A DNA stretch of 14,360 nucleotides from JAAEQG01 sp023133475 (GTDB lineage: Bacteria; Planctomycetota; Phycisphaerae; UBA1845): the NCBI GenBank assembly GCA_030631415.1, contig DAOVLE010000133.1:1-14360 (forward strand), written 5' to 3'. The translations under genes were made by a program, and so were the position numbers. This document shows, piece by piece, positions 8,142 to 14,360 of this stretch (the stretch's first letter is position 1; each line of letters starts with the position of its first letter). The notes beneath the pieces are model-generated. The model did not search any database. It had not been told where the DNA came from and worked only from the letters and a program-made list of their open reading frames with translations.

Positions 8142-8411
8142 ATGACGTTGACGGCAGAAGCCAAGAATGAGTTGATCCGGGACTACAGCCGATGCGAGGG
8201 TGATACGGGGTCAGTCGAGGTCCAGGTGGCAATCCTGACCGCCCGTATCAATGAACTGACCGAGCATCTGAAGATTCACAAAAAAGACCATGCCTCCCGT
8301 CGCGGCTTGCTGAAGATGGTGGGCAAGCGGTCCAGCCTGCTGAAATACCTCACGGGCACGGACCGGGTACGTTATCAGGATTTGATCGCCAGGCTGGGTC
8401 TGCGCAAATAG
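8142..8411 (+). CDS. rpsO: 30S ribosomal protein S15
   Basis: An 89-residue protein, the standard bacterial S15 length. S15 binds 16S rRNA early in assembly of the small-subunit platform (with S6/S18) and contacts the large subunit. Diagnostic stretches are DTGSVEVQVAILTARINELT (about 26-45), HKKDHASRRGLLKMVGKR (about 51-68), LLKYL and the C-terminal RYQDLIARLGLRK. AGAAGG at 8125-8130 lies 11 nt before the ATG, a slightly long spacing. It precedes pnp, the order conserved in many bacteria. Its leader contains the second 84-bp palindrome and a heptamer array. A weak promoter-like TTGGGC-16-TTAAAT pair lies just upstream of the gene. Confidence 0.98.
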   Translation: MTLTAEAKNELIRDYSRCEGDTGSVEVQVAILTARINELTEHLKIHKKDHASRRGLLKMVGKRSSLLKYLTGTDRVRYQDLIARLGLRK

Positions 8412-8556
8412 CGTCTCCGGTTCGGCTTCAGACTCACCCCCGATCTTGAGCTTATGCGCTCTCCGAGTTTTGGGGGGTGGGTGTTTGGTATGGGATCGGC
8501 GAGTGCGATATGCACATATGGGTGGATTGGTTTAATTAAACGGTGTGATAACTGGC

Positions 8557-8593
8557 GGCACGACGGAGGAATACTCTGGTTCGTGCCTTTTTT
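8557..8593 (+). terminator. Intrinsic terminator/attenuator-like hairpin just upstream of pnp
   Basis: GGCACGA (8557-8563) pairs perfectly with TCGTGCC (8581-8587). An inner stem CGGAG (8564-8568) with CTCTG (8574-8578, one G-T) closes the loop GAATA, leaving a 2-nt bulge (8579-8580). Six Ts follow at 8588-8593. This is a textbook terminator for a rightward transcript. It lies 36 nt before the pnp ATG, with little room for a promoter between them, so pnp would depend on read-through or regulated termination. The stem also buries a GGAGG. Confidence 0.8.
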
Positions 8594-8629
8594 GTTGGCA
8601 AATGACAGAAAAATTGTTGGGAAGTCCTG

Positions 8630-10735
8630 ATGGAAAAAATTTGGGTTGAACGAGAAATCGGTGGCAAAACGCTGCGAATAGAGACGGGGCATCTGGCGAA
8701 GCAGGCGGCAGGCGCAGTGCTGATGTCATATGGGGATACGGTGGTCCTGGTGGCGGTGGTCACCGGGAAACCTCGTGCGGGCATCGACTTTTTCCCGCTG
8801 ACCGCGGATTACCGCGAGAAAGTTTACGCCGCCGGCAAGTTTCCCGGCGGGTTCTTCAAGCGCGAAGGCAGGCCTACGACCAAGGAAATCCTCACCATGC
8901 GGATGATCGATCGCCCGATCAGGCCGCTGTTCCCGGAAAGCTACAAAGACGAGGTGCTGATCCAGGCAATGGTCTTGTCGGCTGACCAGCAGAACGACCC
9001 CGACATCCTGGCGATGATCGGGGCGTCGGCGGCGTTGAGCCTGTCCCAGATGCCGTTCGAGGGACCTACCGGGGCGATGCGCATCGGGCGTGTGGATGGC
9101 GAGCTTGTCGTCAACCCAACCGTCTCCCAGATGGAATACAGCGACATGGAGATGATTCTGGCCGGCCATCTGGATGCAGTGAACATGATCGAGGTGAGCG
9201 CCTGTGAGCTGTCTGAAGAGGTCATCGCCGAAGCCGTCGCCCTGGGGCACGAGAACATCAAGGTTGCCTGCGAGATGATCTCCGAACTCGTCGATAAAGC
9301 GGGCATCACCAAGGAGTGGGTTCCGCCGCCCTCGACGGATGATCTGCTCAACAACCTCCGCGAGCGCTGCAAGGATCGCTTCTGCGAATGCAAAAAGATT
9401 TCCGGCAAGCAGGAGCGATACACCGCGATCAAGGAGATTTACGAAGAAGTGCTGAACGATCTGTGCCCCGAAGGGGGGGAAACCCCCGAATTCTCGCCCA
9501 ACGTGGTCCGGGGCCTGCTCGACCAGGTGGAAGGCGAGGTCGTGGCTGATATGATCCTGGAGCAGGGCCTTCGCTCTGACGGGCGAGGCCCGGAGGACAT
9601 CCGCGAGATCATTTCAGAAGTGAGTGTTTTGCCGCGGGTTCACGGGTCGTCCATTTTCACTCGCGGTGAGACACAGGCGTTGGTGGTGGTGACTCTCGGG
9701 ACCACGCGGGACGAACAGATCGTTGATGGGCTGATCGAGGAGTACAGCAAGAAATTCATGCTGCACTACAACTTCCCGCCGATCTGCACCGGCGAGGTCA
9801 AGCGTGTCGGGGCGGTCAGCCGCCGCGAGATCGGGCACGGGCAATTGGCTGAAAAGTCGCTCGAAGCCATTTTGCCCTCACCGGATGATTTCCCGTACAC
9901 GATCCGCCTGGTTTCGGACATCATGGAATCCAACGGGTCCAGCTCGATGGCATCGGTGTGCGGCGGGACGTTGGCGCTGATGGACGCCGGTGTTCCGATT
10001 CGCCGGCCGGTGGCGGGCATCTCGATCGGCATGTTCCACAACGACCACAAACATGTTCTGGTAACGGACATCCTCGGCGAAGAGGACCACTTCGGTGACA
10101 TGGACTTTAAGGTGGCGGGCACCCAGCGGGGCATCACCGGAATTCAGTTGGACCTGAAGGCCCGCGGATTGGCTCAGGAACACATCCTGAAGACGTTGGA
10201 GTTGGCCAAGCACGCTCGCATGCACATTCTCAAGCAGATGCTCTGCGTGCTGCCGAAACCGCGCCCGGAGATCAGTCAATACGCCCCACGCATCTTTACT
10301 TTGCGAATCAACCCGGACAAGATCGGCAAGGTGATCGGGCCTGGCGGCAAGGGCATCAAGGGTATCGAGGCGGAAACCGGGGCACGTGTCGAGATCGAGA
10401 ACGACGGGACCATCCAGGTTTCGTGCCTCGATGCCGCCGGTGGCGAACGGGCCCGCGACATGATCGAAGCCGTCGCACAGGAGGTCCAAATCGGGCGGAT
10501 TTACGAAGGGAAAGTGTCGGGCATCAAGGATTTCGGGGCATTTGTGGAGATTGTCCCGGGCGAGGACGGGCTGTGCCACATCAGTGAGTTGTCCAATGAA
10601 TATGTACGCAGCGTCGCGGACGTGTGCAGCATCGGCGACACGCTGAGGGTCAAGGTGATCGACGTCGACATGCACGGGCGGGTGAAGTTGTCCGCCAAAG
10701 CTGCCATCGCCGAGGAAAACAGCGATAAGGAATGA
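8630..10735 (+). CDS. pnp: Polyribonucleotide nucleotidyltransferase (PNPase)
   Basis: A 701-residue phosphorolytic 3'-5' exoribonuclease that degrades mRNA with inorganic phosphate and can also add nucleotides. It works as a ring-shaped trimer in the cytosol and as part of degradosomes. Domain order is complete: first RNase PH-like domain (about 1-150), alpha-helical domain (about 150-315), and second RNase PH domain (about 320-545). The second PH domain has the phosphate-binding/active-site motif SNGSSSMASVCGG from Ser434. The KH domain (about 553-612) has the loop IGPGGKGIKG around 569-578. The C-terminal S1 domain spans about 622-692 (YEGKVSGIKDFGAFVEI). Length is normal. GGGAAG at 8620-8625 is the likely ribosome-binding site. 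It lies 218 nt downstream of rpsO, with a terminator-like hairpin between them, which recalls the regulated rpsO-pnp operon of enterobacteria. Confidence 0.98.
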   Translation: MEKIWVEREIGGKTLRIETGHLAKQAAGAVLMSYGDTVVLVAVVTGKPRAGIDFFPLTADYREKVYAAGKFPGGFFKREGRPTTKEILTMRMIDRPIRPLFPESYKDEVLIQAMVLSADQQNDPDILAMIGASAALSLSQMPFEGPTGAMRIGRVDGELVVNPTVSQMEYSDMEMILAGHLDAVNMIEVSACELSEEVIAEAVALGHENIKVACEMISELVDKAGITKEWVPPPSTDDLLNNLRERCKDRFCECKKISGKQERYTAIKEIYEEVLNDLCPEGGETPEFSPNVVRGLLDQVEGEVVADMILEQGLRSDGRGPEDIREIISEVSVLPRVHGSSIFTRGETQALVVVTLGTTRDEQIVDGLIEEYSKKFMLHYNFPPICTGEVKRVGAVSRREIGHGQLAEKSLEAILPSPDDFPYTIRLVSDIMESNGSSSMASVCGGTLALMDAGVPIRRPVAGISIGMFHNDHKHVLVTDILGEEDHFGDMDFKVAGTQRGITGIQLDLKARGLAQEHILKTLELAKHARMHILKQMLCVLPKPRPEISQYAPRIFTLRINPDKIGKVIGPGGKGIKGIEAETGARVEIENDGTIQVSCLDAAGGERARDMIEAVAQEVQIGRIYEGKVSGIKDFGAFVEIVPGEDGLCHISELSNEYVRSVADVCSIGDTLRVKVIDVDMHGRVKLSAKAAIAEENSDKE

Positions 10736-10744
10736 CCGCGCGGG

Positions 10745-10948
10745 AGAGAATGGAGAATGGAAAATTGAGAATGGAGAAACGGTGGTGTTCGCAACCACGC
10801 CGGAGTATTTAGCGGCGACAAGTCCGTAGCGTTTAGCGGCGACCCGAAGGGGAGCGCGTAAAAGGGGAGCGTGATGACTCGAACGCGGAGAATGGGAAAC
10901 GTGAACTTGGTGGCGTTTTCTTCTCCATTCTCCATTCTCCATTTCCCC
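10745..10948. repeat. Inverted GAGAATG heptamer arrays with internal repeats
   Basis: GAGAATG units run plus-oriented at 10745-10776, and their inverse (CATTCTC units) at 10921-10942. GCAACCACGCCGG (10791-10803) and CCGGCGTGGTTTGC (10947-10960) form a further inverted pair. Inside, TTTAGCGGCGAC is repeated directly at 10808-10819 and 10832-10843. The layout parallels 3399-3476 but uses a different heptamer. With the next element it fills the 347-nt gap between pnp and the FlgT-like gene. No pnp terminator with a T-tract was seen. Confidence 0.8.
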
Positions 10949-10972
10949 GGCGTGGTTTGCTGCTCCAGTGTG

Positions 10973-11041
10973 TAGGGTGGGTGGAACCTCGCGGAGCGAG
11001 GTGGAACCCACCAAGCGATCCGGTGGGTTCCACCCACCCTA
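10973..11041. repeat. TAGGGTGGGTGGAACC palindromic element
   Basis: Perfect 16-bp outer arms lie at 10973-10988 and 11026-11041. Inside is a hairpin CCTCGC-GGA-GCGAGG, then GTGGAACCCACC (11001-11012) that can alternatively pair with GGTGGGTTCCAC (11022-11033). The first half matches 3342-3383 except for the core stem, where both sides changed together. It ends about 40 nt before the FlgT-like start codon. Confidence 0.9.
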
Positions 11042-11082
11042 CCCCGGATAATCCATGAACGCAGAGAAGGGAGATTGGAACC

Positions 11083-12246
11083 ATGAGAATATGGGCAAAA
11101 TTGGTCGTTTGTGTGATCTGCCTGTCCTTCGTGTCCACCGTTTCAGCTCAGATGAAACGCCGGGTGACCGCCATCGGCAAGGCGGCGGGTGCCGGAATCA
11201 AGGCATCCGACGAAGCCAAAATGGACGCCAAACGCAACGCCGTCGAACAGGCTTGCGGGCTCTACATCAATGCCATGAGCCAGACGGAGAACTTCCAACT
11301 GGTCAAAGACCGCATCCTGGGCCAGGCTGCCGGGTATATCAGCGAGTATAAGGTCAACCGCGAGTGGGCTGACGAGGGCATCAGCTACTGTGAGATCACC
11401 GCGGTGGTGTCCACGGCGGATTTCGAGCGCGACTGGCAGAAATTCGCCCACCTGAAGGAGGACGAGAAGAACCCCCGTATGATGGTGGTGCTCGTCGAGG
11501 ACAACGACGTGGACGACCTCAAAGAGCCGGTGGTCAACGGAATCTGCCAGTCCAAGCTGGAAAACTTCTTCCTGTCCAAAGACGTGCAACTGGTTGACAA
11601 GTCTGTCTCGGAGGACGTGCGGGTGCGGGATGTCAGCCTGGCGGCATTGAATAACGATGTGGTCAAACTGGCGGCTGTCGCAGCCGCGTTCAAGGCGGAG
11701 GTGCTGGTATTCGGTCGGGCAGAAGCCAAATGCGGCAGCCCGATTTCGCTGGGCGGTCGAACCCTCTACCGTTGGGATGTCACCCTGAATGTTCGGGCAG
11801 TGCAAGCCGACTCCGCCGCGATTCTGATGTCGAACACTTACAGGCCTAAGAAACCGTACATGACCACTTCCGCTGCCGCTGGTGATGACGCTTTTGACAA
11901 GTTGGCCCAGGACACGGCAGAGCAGGTGTTGAAGGACATTGGGCGGGCATGGCACAAGCGAGCGACCAGCCGACGAATTCTCGAGACCCGCTTCAGCCCG
12001 GTGAGCCGAAAACAGGCCAAGGCGATTATGGCTGCCCTGGCGGAGCATCGCGGCGTGGTTCGCGGGCGAGAGGGGCTTAAAATACGCAATTTGAGCCAAG
12101 GCGTGGCGGACATCGAAGTGGACTGGAAATTCGACCTCAACCTCCTGGCGGACACCATCGAAGAGCTGAAGGTCGAGGGCATGGGTTTTGAGGTCACCGA
12201 ACAGACCGGCAATCGAATCGACGTGAAGGTGATCGCACGCGAATAA
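11083..12246 (+). CDS. Secreted protein with FlgT/LPP20-like N-terminal domain (function unknown)
   Basis: A 387-residue protein with a clear signal peptide: basic start MRIWAK, hydrophobic core, probable cleavage after VSA at residue 22. Residues about 29-110 show the pattern of FlgT-N/LPP20-type domains (AIGKAAG...AKMDAKRNAVEQACGLYI). Residues about 131-250 (MMVVLVEDND, AAFKAEVLVFGRAEAK) resemble the TolB-N/CsgG-like middle domain of FlgT. The end (about 300-387) is a further small alpha/beta unit. In Vibrio, FlgT builds a periplasmic ring of the flagellar motor, but related domains also occur in non-flagellar envelope proteins, so the role here is open. GGGAG sits about 9 nt before the ATG. 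The stop codon overlaps the start of the MNT gene by one base (TAATG), suggesting translational coupling. Confidence 0.8.
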   Translation: MRIWAKLVVCVICLSFVSTVSAQMKRRVTAIGKAAGAGIKASDEAKMDAKRNAVEQACGLYINAMSQTENFQLVKDRILGQAAGYISEYKVNREWADEGISYCEITAVVSTADFERDWQKFAHLKEDEKNPRMMVVLVEDNDVDDLKEPVVNGICQSKLENFFLSKDVQLVDKSVSEDVRVRDVSLAALNNDVVKLAAVAAAFKAEVLVFGRAEAKCGSPISLGGRTLYRWDVTLNVRAVQADSAAILMSNTYRPKKPYMTTSAAAGDDAFDKLAQDTAEQVLKDIGRAWHKRATSRRILETRFSPVSRKQAKAIMAALAEHRGVVRGREGLKIRNLSQGVADIEVDWKFDLNLLADTIEELKVEGMGFEVTEQTGNRIDVKVIARE

Positions 12247-12563
12247 TGGTTGCGACGAGCGAAATTCAAGACCTTGCCGACCGGATTGCCCAAGGGTTTG
12301 GTCCGGAGCGGATTATCCTGTTCGGGTCCCATGCGTATGGGACAGCGCGAGGTGATTCGGATGTGGACCTGCTAGTGATTCTGGCCTTCGATGGGAAAAG
12401 CTTTTGGAAATCGCTGGAAATCCTGAATCATGTTAATCCGAGCTTTTCTGTAGACCTGCTCGCTCGCCGGCCAGAGGACACTGCCAGACGATACGCGCAG
12501 GGTGATCCACTTATCCGGGAGGCCCTTGATCAGGGTAAGCTTCTGTATGAACGAAACCGTTGA
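12246..12563 (+). CDS. MNT-type nucleotidyltransferase (probable partner/antitoxin of the HEPN protein)
   Basis: A 105-residue minimal nucleotidyltransferase of the pol-beta superfamily. The motif GS-X10-DXD is intact (Gly27, Ser28, Asp39, Asp41 within LFGSHAYG...SDVDLLV), and the third acidic residue is likely Asp70 in FSVDLLAR. The protein is therefore expected to be catalytically competent. In characterised MntA-HepT pairs the MNT adds AMP groups to the HEPN toxin and silences it. It begins on the last base of the upstream FlgT-like stop codon (TAATG), and its own end overlaps the HEPN start by 17 nt. No strong ribosome-binding site is seen, consistent with coupled translation. Pairing with the HEPN gene is seen directly; antitoxin function is inferred from the families. 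Confidence 0.92.
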   Translation: MVATSEIQDLADRIAQGFGPERIILFGSHAYGTARGDSDVDLLVILAFDGKSFWKSLEILNHVNPSFSVDLLARRPEDTARRYAQGDPLIREALDQGKLLYERNR

Positions 12564-12924
12564 AGAGTGGCTTGCGAAAGCGGAAGGGGACTATTTGACT
12601 GCTGGACGGGAGTTACGTGCACCGGCATCGCCAAACTTTGACGCAGTTTGCTTTCATGCTCAGCAATCGGTCGAGAAACTCATGAAGGGCTTGTTGATCC
12701 AACTAGGTGTTACTCCTCCCAGGACCCATGATCTGACCCAATTAGATCGACTCCTGGCACCGGTCTGCACGGGCTGGGCATGGCCGATCGAGGATTTGCG
12801 ATTTCTCACCGGCGCTGCGGTGAGTTTCCGCTATCCGGGTGAGACTGCGGAACTAGAGGAAGCTTCGCAAGCATTTGAGAAGTGTACGCGCATGCGTGAG
12901 AAGCTTCTGCCGTTGTTTGAGTAA
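12547..12924 (+). CDS. HEPN-domain protein (probable partner/toxin of the MNT protein)
   Basis: A 125-residue all-helical HEPN protein. Recognisable features are AEGDYLTAGREL (12-23), the second-helix pattern CFHAQQSVEKLMKGLL (35-50), THDLTQL (60-66) and RYPGE (95-99), which is frequent in the HEPN branch that pairs with MNT genes. The frame is open from 12502, but ATG at 12547 gives the standard N-terminus and overlaps the MNT gene by 17 nt. The catalytic motif of HEPN ribonucleases (R, 4-6 residues, H) is not found anywhere in the sequence, nor the HepT-type RX4HXY. It may therefore be non-nucleolytic, a nucleotide or substrate-binding partner of the MNT, or use other residues. No transmembrane segment was seen. 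Confidence 0.9.
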   Translation: MNETVEEWLAKAEGDYLTAGRELRAPASPNFDAVCFHAQQSVEKLMKGLLIQLGVTPPRTHDLTQLDRLLAPVCTGWAWPIEDLRFLTGAAVSFRYPGETAELEEASQAFEKCTRMREKLLPLFE

Positions 12925-12930
12925 TGGGTC

Positions 12931-12962
12931 TGGTGGGTTACACTACGCTCCACCCACCCTAC
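12931..12962. repeat. Short member of the GGTGGG...CCCACCCTACGC palindrome family
   Basis: GGTGGG (12932-12937) and CCACCCACCCTACGC (12950-12964) match the ends of the hairpin at 3488-3531, with a shorter, degenerate middle. It occupies most of the 77-nt gap between the HEPN stop and apt. Confidence 0.65.
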
Positions 12963-13001
12963 GCGGCTGCATCCACTATATGTGGTTGAGGGAACACGAA
13001 T

Positions 13002-13529
13002 ATGGAAATCGTCAACCTTTGGGACTTGATCCGTGACGTCCCCGATTTTCCCGAGCCGGGGATCGTTTTCAAAGACATTACCCCTCTGTTGGCGAACCCT
13101 GCCGGCCTGTCCCTGGCGGTCGAGTACCTGACCCAGCCGTTTCGGAGCATGTCCGTTGACGTGGTGGTGGGGGCTGAATCGCGCGGGTTCATCTTCGGCA
13201 CGGCGGTGGCACAGAATCTTTCCGCCGGTTTTATCCCAATTCGCAAACCCGGCAAGCTGCCGTGCAAGACCCGAGCGGAGGAATATGCCCTGGAATACGG
13301 GGTGGACAAACTGGAAATCCACGAAGATGCCATCCAGCCGGGTATGCACGTGTTGATGATCGATGATCTGTTGGCTACCGGCGGCACGATGTGCGCCTGT
13401 TGCAGACTGGTCGAGTCGTTGGGCGGGAAGATTGAGGCTGTGGCTTTCCTGATCGAATTGGCGTTCTTGAACGGGCGAAAACAGCTTTCCGAATATCCGG
13501 TTTACTCGGTTCTCAGTGTGGCGGATTAG
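13002..13529 (+). CDS. apt: Adenine phosphoribosyltransferase
   Basis: A 175-residue purine-salvage enzyme that makes AMP and pyrophosphate from adenine and PRPP in the cytosol. Length is normal. Diagnostic stretches are DFPEPGIVFKDITPLL (15-30), GAESRGFIFG (57-66) with the adenine-site loop, RKPGKLP (81-87), and the PRPP-binding motif VLMIDDLLATGGT (117-129) with its acidic pair D121-D122. GAGGG about 9 nt before the ATG is a modest ribosome-binding site. The gene follows the HEPN gene by 77 nt with a repeat between, so co-transcription is uncertain. Its last 17 bases overlap the end of the convergent DUF4416 gene. Confidence 0.97.
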   Translation: MEIVNLWDLIRDVPDFPEPGIVFKDITPLLANPAGLSLAVEYLTQPFRSMSVDVVVGAESRGFIFGTAVAQNLSAGFIPIRKPGKLPCKTRAEEYALEYGVDKLEIHEDAIQPGMHVLMIDDLLATGGTMCACCRLVESLGGKIEAVAFLIELAFLNGRKQLSEYPVYSVLSVAD

Positions 13530-14064
13530 CCCGTAGTTGCTGCTTCAACTTCTCCCGGGCTGACTCGAAGAACTCATGGTATGTGTGGGCGGCATAGTCG
13601 GGATAGGTCCACGGATACGGCTGCCAGACGCCGTCGGCATAGTGCAGCGTCACCTCGGCATGGATTCCCCGGCCAACGTAGATGCGGTGTGAATAGTCCT
13701 TGGTGGTGGCCAGCACGAATTTGCTGAGGGTCATATAGCCCGGATCGATGTTGACCGGGCGGCGATCGTGCGGTTGCAACACGTCGTCGCAGATGCTTGT
13801 TTCCAGGTCGTTGGTCAGTCGTTTGATCTCCGCCAGGCGCTCGACCGAGACCAGCTCCTCAAAAAACACGAAACGCCGCCCAATGCCCGTGCCCATCTCG
13901 AACTCATAGTAATCCGTCTGATCGAAAGGCCAGGTCTCGCTTTCCAGATCGATAGGACCGAAGTGGGCGCGTAACCGCCGGATCGCCTCCTTCATCAAGT
14001 CGAGATCGGAGGCAAGCAACCCGCAGAGAAGCTTCGCCCGTGGGGGCGGTTTAACGGTTCCCAT
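13513..14064 (-). CDS. DUF4416 family protein
   Basis: A 183-residue cytosolic protein of the uncharacterised DUF4416 family. Recognisable conserved parts are KLLCGLLASD near the start (11-20), FDQTDYYEFEMG (47-58), FVFFEELV, RPVNIDPGYM (102-111), LSKFVLATTKD and AEVTLHYADG followed by WTYPDYAAHTY near the C-terminus. The family is found in Planctomycetota and several other deep or anaerobic lineages and has no established function. The dense acidic and aromatic conservation suggests an enzyme, but none is proven. GGAGGT on the minus strand (complement of 14075-14080) lies 10 nt before the ATG and supports this start. It is convergent with apt, overlapping by 17 bp. Its upstream region is packed with inverted repeats. 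Confidence 0.92.
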   Translation of the reverse strand: MGTVKPPPRAKLLCGLLASDLDLMKEAIRRLRAHFGPIDLESETWPFDQTDYYEFEMGTGIGRRFVFFEELVSVERLAEIKRLTNDLETSICDDVLQPHDRRPVNIDPGYMTLSKFVLATTKDYSHRIYVGRGIHAEVTLHYADGVWQPYPWTYPDYAAHTYHEFFESAREKLKQQLRANPPH

Positions 14065-14100
14065 AGTTCAAACGACCTCCAACAAAACACCCCCGCCCAG

Positions 14101-14210
14101 TAGGGCGGGTTCCACCCGCCACACCATGCACGGGTGCCCCATCCCGTTTCGCCGGTCCGGAGGACCGGCGAACGGGGTGGGGGACCCAAGCCGTTCCCTT
14201 ACGGTCACGG
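14101..14210. repeat. Cluster of three palindromic repeats upstream of the DUF4416 gene
   Basis: There are three units. A GGCGGGTTCCACCCGCC hairpin (14104-14120) is identical to 1766-1782. A longer inverted repeat (14137-14158 with 14162-14182, one gap and one mismatch) has its tip at CC-GGA-GG and arms starting CCCCATCCCG. A single CCGTTCCCTTACGG copy at 14191-14210 is related to the 30-bp palindrome at 14-84. No gene was seen from 14065 to the window end. Confidence 0.85.
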
Positions 14211-14217
14211 CGGGTGG

Positions 14218-14287
14218 CATGGTCAAGGACCACCCTCGATAACGTTACGATTTGCCCGATAACCTTTCGAGGTGGTTCTTGACCATG
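14218..14287. repeat. Inverted repeat with CGATAAC direct repeats in its loop
   Basis: Arms CATGGTCAAGGACCACC... (14218-14239) and its near-complement (14267-14287) pair over about 21 bp with one mismatch and one gap. The 27-nt loop and inner arm carry CGATAAC twice (14237-14243 and 14257-14263). The right arm contains TTGACC (14279-14284), followed after 17 nt by TAAAGG, a weak rightward promoter candidate leading out of the window. The left arm gives TTGACC on the other strand. Confidence 0.75.
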
Positions 14288-14360
14288 TTCTGTGCTGTCG
14301 CTAAAGGACTTGATTTAGTCTGTAACGTCGCCCCTTGTGGGCGGCGCACCCGTGTTTTTC

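Noticed and set aside
9878..11014. A 378-codon minus-strand open frame overlapping pnp and the downstream repeats
   Set aside because: It reads through the complement of PNPase coding sequence and repeat DNA. No domain pattern is seen, and the codon structure follows pnp on the other strand.
13768..13974. Small plus-strand open frame inside the DUF4416 gene
   Set aside because: Antisense to a conserved family gene; no start signals.
14237..14264. Possible FliA-type promoter (GCCCGATAA near 14254-14262)
   Set aside because: The -10-like box has an extra C and no TAAA box sits at the required distance. It is more simply explained as part of the CGATAAC repeat pair.

Overview
The window looks like a chromosomal segment of a member of the Planctomycetota, perhaps Phycisphaerae-like. 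This is inferred from gene content. An ECF sigma factor is translationally fused (11-nt overlap) to a membrane Ser/Thr kinase carrying an N-terminal zinc-finger domain and a C-terminal TPR region. There is a secreted beta-structured protein with the C-terminal motif common in planctomycete envelope proteins, a DUF4416 gene, and dense palindromic repeats between genes. No phage, plasmid, transposase, rRNA or CRISPR array is visible. Base composition is moderately GC-rich and similar across all genes.

Layout from left to right. (1) 1-136: a perfect 30-bp palindrome, then an intrinsic terminator for the leftward aldehyde dehydrogenase gene (170-1702, ALDH7 / alpha-aminoadipic semialdehyde dehydrogenase type). 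Upstream on the same strand is tRNA-Ile(GAT) at 1836-1909, with a good sigma70-type promoter at 1975-2002. (2) 2519-3325: a rightward FliA/WhiG-type sigma factor, flanked on both sides by palindromic repeats. (3) 3608-7660: a leftward group of ECF sigma factor, sensor-like Ser/Thr kinase and secreted beta-rich protein. (4) 8142-10735: the housekeeping pair rpsO-pnp, with a strong terminator-like hairpin just 36 nt ahead of the pnp start codon. (5) 11083-12924: a rightward three-gene unit with overlapping ends, namely a secreted FlgT/LPP20-like protein, an MNT nucleotidyltransferase and a HEPN protein. (6) 13002-14064: apt and a convergent DUF4416 gene whose 3' ends overlap by 17 bp. (7) 14065-14360: no gene, only stacked inverted repeats.

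The most unusual content is between the genes. At least three palindrome families (84-bp 37-10-37 elements; TAGGGTGGGTGGAACC elements with a covarying core stem; CCGTAAGGGA elements) and three short tandem families (heptamers GTCCAAA and GAGAATG, octamer ACGCAGAG) recur across 14 kb. They fill nearly every intergenic space. One octamer-like stretch also appears inside the kinase coding sequence.
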